Translations under genes and position numbers: made by a program
The notes under the pieces: generated by a model
The model's input: only the letters and a program-made list of their open reading frames with translations
What the model was told of the DNA's origin: nothing
The model's database searches: none
In this document: positions 6,430-8,662 of the stretch, one piece after another
How positions within the stretch are numbered: the first letter of the stretch is position 1
Layout of the letters: each line of letters begins with the position of its first letter
NCBI GenBank assembly: GCA_913062735.1
Contig: CAJXWI010000080.1
Location: forward strand, 1-8,662
Direction of reading: 5' to 3'
Length of the DNA stretch: 8,662 bases
Source: an uncultured Arcobacter sp.
GTDB lineage: Bacteria; Campylobacterota; Campylobacteria; Campylobacterales; Arcobacteraceae

Positions 6430-7154
6430 TAATCATAGTAGCCATCAATTTTCTGTTTTAACTGACTAATCTTATCACTGGCTATTATTTCAATTCGTTT
6501 CAATTTATAAAAATCTAAATTCTCTTTTGTATTCAATCCAATAGAACTTGATGAGACGATATTATATCTTAATTCCTCTATAATTTTAATTGTATCATCA
6601 TTGTATGAACCGTGAGGATAACTCATTTGGGTAATTTGTTTCCCCACAATCTCTTCAAGCGTTTTCTTACTTTGACTTAATTCAATATATTGTTCTTCAT
6701 ACGTTAAGGTATTCAAATGGGGGTGAGTGACACTATGTACGCCTAAAGTACAAAATCTACTTTTTCCTATTTTTTGTATATCATCTTTTGTCAAATAATT
6801 TTTCTTTCCTATAAAGCCTGTAGTTATATAAAGAGTAAAGGGTACATTATATTTTTCGCATAATTCTAAAGCATATAAATTATCTTTAAACCCATCATCA
6901 AAGGTGATTGATATTGTATTTCTATTTAATTCATTTACATAACTATCATCTATTGGAATAATTTCATAATTAGCAATAAGAAATTTCATATGTTCTACAA
7001 ATCTTTTTTTTGAAATTGAAATTCCATATGTATCAAAATCTAAGGTTGTTCCTATTGAATGATATAATATAATTCTGTTTCCAACAAGTTTTTTATATTT
7101 GTAATAAAAATGATAATAAAGTATAGCCAATAATCTTTTAGTCAGCTTCTTCAT
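6420..7154 (-). CDS. NodB-type polysaccharide deacetylase (CE4)
   Basis: A 244-residue carbohydrate esterase family 4 protein that would remove N-acetyl (or O-acetyl) groups from a glycan in a metal-dependent reaction. Motif 1 is TFDDG (84-88), with Asp86 as candidate base and Asp87 as metal ligand. Motif 2 is HSVTH with His140 and His144 as metal ligands. Motif 3 is SYPHG (178-182), and Arg220 lies in a RIEI segment near the C-terminus. The N-terminus is basic with a weak hydrophobic stretch (LLAILYYHFYYKY), not a convincing signal peptide. ATG at 7154 overlaps the FemAB stop as TAATG, with no strong SD, suggesting coupled translation. FemAB-like and deacetylase genes are often neighbours in exopolysaccharide loci. 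The stop at 6420 may be premature: see the frameshift candidate at 6385-6429, which would give 256 residues. Confidence 0.9.
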   Translation of the reverse strand: MKKLTKRLLAILYYHFYYKYKKLVGNRIILYHSIGTTLDFDTYGISISKKRFVEHMKFLIANYEIIPIDDSYVNELNRNTISITFDDGFKDNLYALELCEKYNVPFTLYITTGFIGKKNYLTKDDIQKIGKSRFCTLGVHSVTHPHLNTLTYEEQYIELSQSKKTLEEIVGKQITQMSYPHGSYNDDTIKIIEELRYNIVSSSSIGLNTKENLDFYKLKRIEIIASDKISQLKQKIDGYYDYLK

Positions 7155-8125
7155 TAAATATATTTAACCATTTTATTAAAAACAGTTTTTACAAATTTAT
7201 TACTACTAAGCTCTTGCTCTCCAATGTAATTAACAATCTCTCCACCAAAACCAATCTTAAACTTATTTACTCCACTTGCACTGTTGTCATATGGAGTAAT
7301 CCCTGCAAAATCAAATGTAGTAATACTTTGTGTAGTAAAATATTCAAATAGTTCTTTAATCATGTAATATGATGCAAATGTTTTTCTACCTATTTCATTA
7401 CTTGCTGCCAAGTAATAAAAGGCATAATCCTCGAATATTAGAATTAAACAACTTGCAACGACTTGATCTTCAAAATAAACAGATGCAATTAGAAAGTTAT
7501 CAGAAAAATCATCTGCCAAACTTTCAATATCTTTTTGATTTATTGTTAAAAGACTTAAACTTTTTAATAAAGTCATCTCGTTATGTAGTTTGATAAACTC
7601 TTCAATTTTATTAGATGATTCAAAGGTAATACTCAAATCATTTTTAGTAGATTTTTTATAGTAATACCGATGATTTGAACTCATGTTCTTCAATAAATCA
7701 TCAGTCTTTGTAAATTTATGAAGTACACTAAAGCCACTATTTATTGTCCGCTGTGCAGGAGTAAAAAGACGCGCTATTTCAAATAGCTTTTGGCCATCAG
7801 TGATGTCATAAAAATTAAATCTAAAATTGAAATAAAAATCTTTGAAATAATCGTTAATTGCAAGAATAATTACCTCTAAATATTTGAAATCACTTACATT
7901 AATTCCACCACTATTCCATGCAAAAATTAATTTGGATTTCTTTTTAATCAAAAACTGACATTGACCTAAAAAATTTCCACTTTTATAAAAGGAAAATCGT
8001 TGTATATCCCAATTTTTCTTTTTATATTCACCCCATTCATATGTGGCAAATATATTAAAGTTTCGAGTTTTTTTTAACTGATTGTTCCATATATTTTTAT
8101 CACAAATAAGTTTCATTTCAATCAT
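7154..8125 (-). CDS. FemAB-like aminoacyl/acyltransferase
   Basis: A 323-residue protein of the FemAB/GNAT-like (Acetyltransf_6) superfamily. Visible motifs are a basic NHRYYYKKS segment (151-159), the FDFAGITP strand (271-278) and GVNKFKIGFGGE (285-296), which corresponds to the conserved G-x-x-x-F-K-x-x-F-G-G of FemA/FemB/FemX proteins. Those enzymes transfer amino acids from aminoacyl-tRNA to peptidoglycan precursors; members inside polysaccharide clusters have less clear roles. No membrane segment is evident. I chose ATG at 8125 because AAGG lies 6 nt upstream; an in-frame TTG at 8131 directly abuts that AAGG, and an ATG at 8116 is spaced too far. The gene follows the glycosyltransferase by 8 nt and ends in a TAATG overlap with the deacetylase. 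It may add an amino acid or acyl group to an amino sugar of the glycan, perhaps exposed by the deacetylase (inference). Confidence 0.85.
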   Translation of the reverse strand: MIEMKLICDKNIWNNQLKKTRNFNIFATYEWGEYKKKNWDIQRFSFYKSGNFLGQCQFLIKKKSKLIFAWNSGGINVSDFKYLEVIILAINDYFKDFYFNFRFNFYDITDGQKLFEIARLFTPAQRTINSGFSVLHKFTKTDDLLKNMSSNHRYYYKKSTKNDLSITFESSNKIEEFIKLHNEMTLLKSLSLLTINQKDIESLADDFSDNFLIASVYFEDQVVASCLILIFEDYAFYYLAASNEIGRKTFASYYMIKELFEYFTTQSITTFDFAGITPYDNSASGVNKFKIGFGGEIVNYIGEQELSSNKFVKTVFNKMVKYI

Positions 8126-8131
8126 AAACAA

Positions 8132-8135
8132 CCTT
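8132..8135 (-). promoter_or_regulatory. Ribosome binding site deciding the FemAB start at 8125
   Basis: AAGG here shares its two A bases with the glycosyltransferase stop codon (TAAGG) and stands 6 nt before ATG 8125. This favours ATG 8125 over the TTG at 8131. Confidence 0.6.
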
Positions 8136-8662
8136 ATACTTTTTTAAATTTTCTTCTTAATTTTACGTAATTCATATAATTAATGAAATAACTCATTACA
8201 TAAGGAATAATATACTTTTTGTTACTTTTCAATGCTTTTGAAAAATATTCTCTTGCCCTCTTCATTTCACCTTTATTCCAAAAACAAACACCGTACATAT
8301 TATTTATTTTTGCTTTTAAGTTGTATATTTCCTCTTTATATTTTATATCGAATTGGGGAATCATATGGGATAGCTTACTTAATAATGTTTCATACTCATG
8401 AGGAAACAAACATAAACTTTTCTCGGACTCACTTCCATGACCATATCTCCATTTTGCCAATGCTTCATTAATATAAAAACACTGCGTGTAATAAGAGAGT
8501 CTTATGAAAAATTCTGCATCGCTACTTACCTTATAATTTTCATCAAAAAATATATCATGACTATCCATGATACTTTTTCTTACCATCACTGTTTCCAGTG
8601 ATAAAAAATAGTTTTCTAGTAGCTGTTCAAATAATTTACCACTTGGCATTTTATTATCATAA
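8134..8662 (-). CDS. Family 2 glycosyltransferase, C-terminal part (N-terminus beyond window)
   Basis: The frame is open from the right edge, reading Y-D-N-K before the Met at 8649, so that Met is internal and the gene is partial; 175 residues are visible. The segment resembles the end of a GT-A family 2 glycosyltransferase domain: SLETVMVRKSIM (a strand usually written N-x-I-x-x-x-T-V-M-x-R), then FFDENYKVSSDAEFFIRL, which matches the region carrying the acidic catalytic residue (D-x-E/D-F-x-x-R-L), then an INEALAKWRYGHGSES segment typical of acceptor-side loops. The last ~65 residues are helical and contain one TPR-like unit (YGVCFWNKGEMKRAREYFSKAL) before a strongly basic end (RRKFKK), which may touch the membrane or a partner. 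The DXD motif would lie outside the window. The donor sugar and linkage cannot be inferred. Confidence 0.85.
   Translation of the reverse strand, partial: YDNKMPSGKLFEQLLENYFLSLETVMVRKSIMDSHDIFFDENYKVSSDAEFFIRLSYYTQCFYINEALAKWRYGHGSESEKSLCLFPHEYETLLSKLSHMIPQFDIKYKEEIYNLKAKINNMYGVCFWNKGEMKRAREYFSKALKSNKKYIIPYVMSYFINYMNYVKLRRKFKKV

Noticed and set aside
6420..8125. An exosortase/PEP-CTERM-associated locus, suggested by FemAB next to a deacetylase
   Set aside because: No exosortase, PEP-CTERM protein or chain-length/tyrosine-kinase genes are visible, and the rest of the operon is for aminosugar synthesis.
1..8662. CRISPR arrays, tRNA/rRNA genes, insertion sequences, terminators or internal promoters
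   Set aside because: Genes fill the window with gaps of 31 nt or less. I saw no direct-repeat arrays, no inverted-repeat-plus-T-run terminator between genes and no transposase-like frame.

Overview
This window is a stretch of one long, tightly packed operon, read entirely from the minus strand (right to left). Both ends cut through genes. The DNA is AT-rich (about 30% GC by eye). Several genes have Shine-Dalgarno sites (AAGG, AGGAG, GAGGA), and GTG and TTG starts are used alongside ATG. This suits a low-GC bacterium with ordinary SD-led translation, for example the Arcobacter/Campylobacter group or a Firmicute, and argues mildly against Bacteroidetes. The taxon cannot be fixed from this sequence.

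In transcription order the genes are: the C-terminal part of a family 2 glycosyltransferase (8662-8134); a FemAB-like aminoacyl/acyltransferase (8125-7154); a NodB-type polysaccharide deacetylase (7154-6420); a DegT/DnrJ/EryC1/StrS sugar aminotransferase (6388-5315); a WbqC-family protein (5318-4629); a PglD/NeuD-like hexapeptide acyltransferase (4616-3951); a stand-alone acyl carrier protein (3944-3726); a short-chain dehydrogenase/reductase (3716-2973); a GNAT acetyltransferase (2976-2218); a cytosolic five-bladed beta-propeller related to glycoside hydrolases (2221-1268); and an amino-acid adenylating enzyme of DltA/NRPS type that runs off the left edge (1271-1). Five junctions are 1-4 nt overlaps (TAATG, GTGA, TTGA, ATGA, ATGA) and the other gaps are 31 nt or less. 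No internal promoter or terminator is visible, and no gene-free stretch exceeds 31 nt.

The likely theme is a surface glycan (O-antigen, capsule or flagellin glycan) carrying an unusual N-acylated aminodeoxy sugar. The aminotransferase would put an amino group on a nucleotide-linked 4- or 3-keto-6-deoxyhexose. The separate adenylating enzyme and carrier protein look like a two-part, DltA/DltC-like module that makes an aminoacyl thioester. The SDR and GNAT could modify that acyl group, and the hexapeptide transferase and/or WbqC protein could attach it to the sugar amine. The glycosyltransferase, FemAB protein and deacetylase upstream would act on sugar transfer and on modification of the assembled glycan. 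This pathway is inferred from families and gene order. Substrates cannot be read from the DNA.

The most interesting points are the carrier-protein-based aminoacyl module inside a sugar-nucleotide operon, the cytosolic glycosidase-like propeller translationally coupled to it, and a possible frameshift at the end of the deacetylase gene. There, one extra A in an A-run (or a -1 slip at a TTTAAAA heptamer) would extend the protein by 12 residues and turn the only sizeable gap into a 4-nt ATGA overlap.
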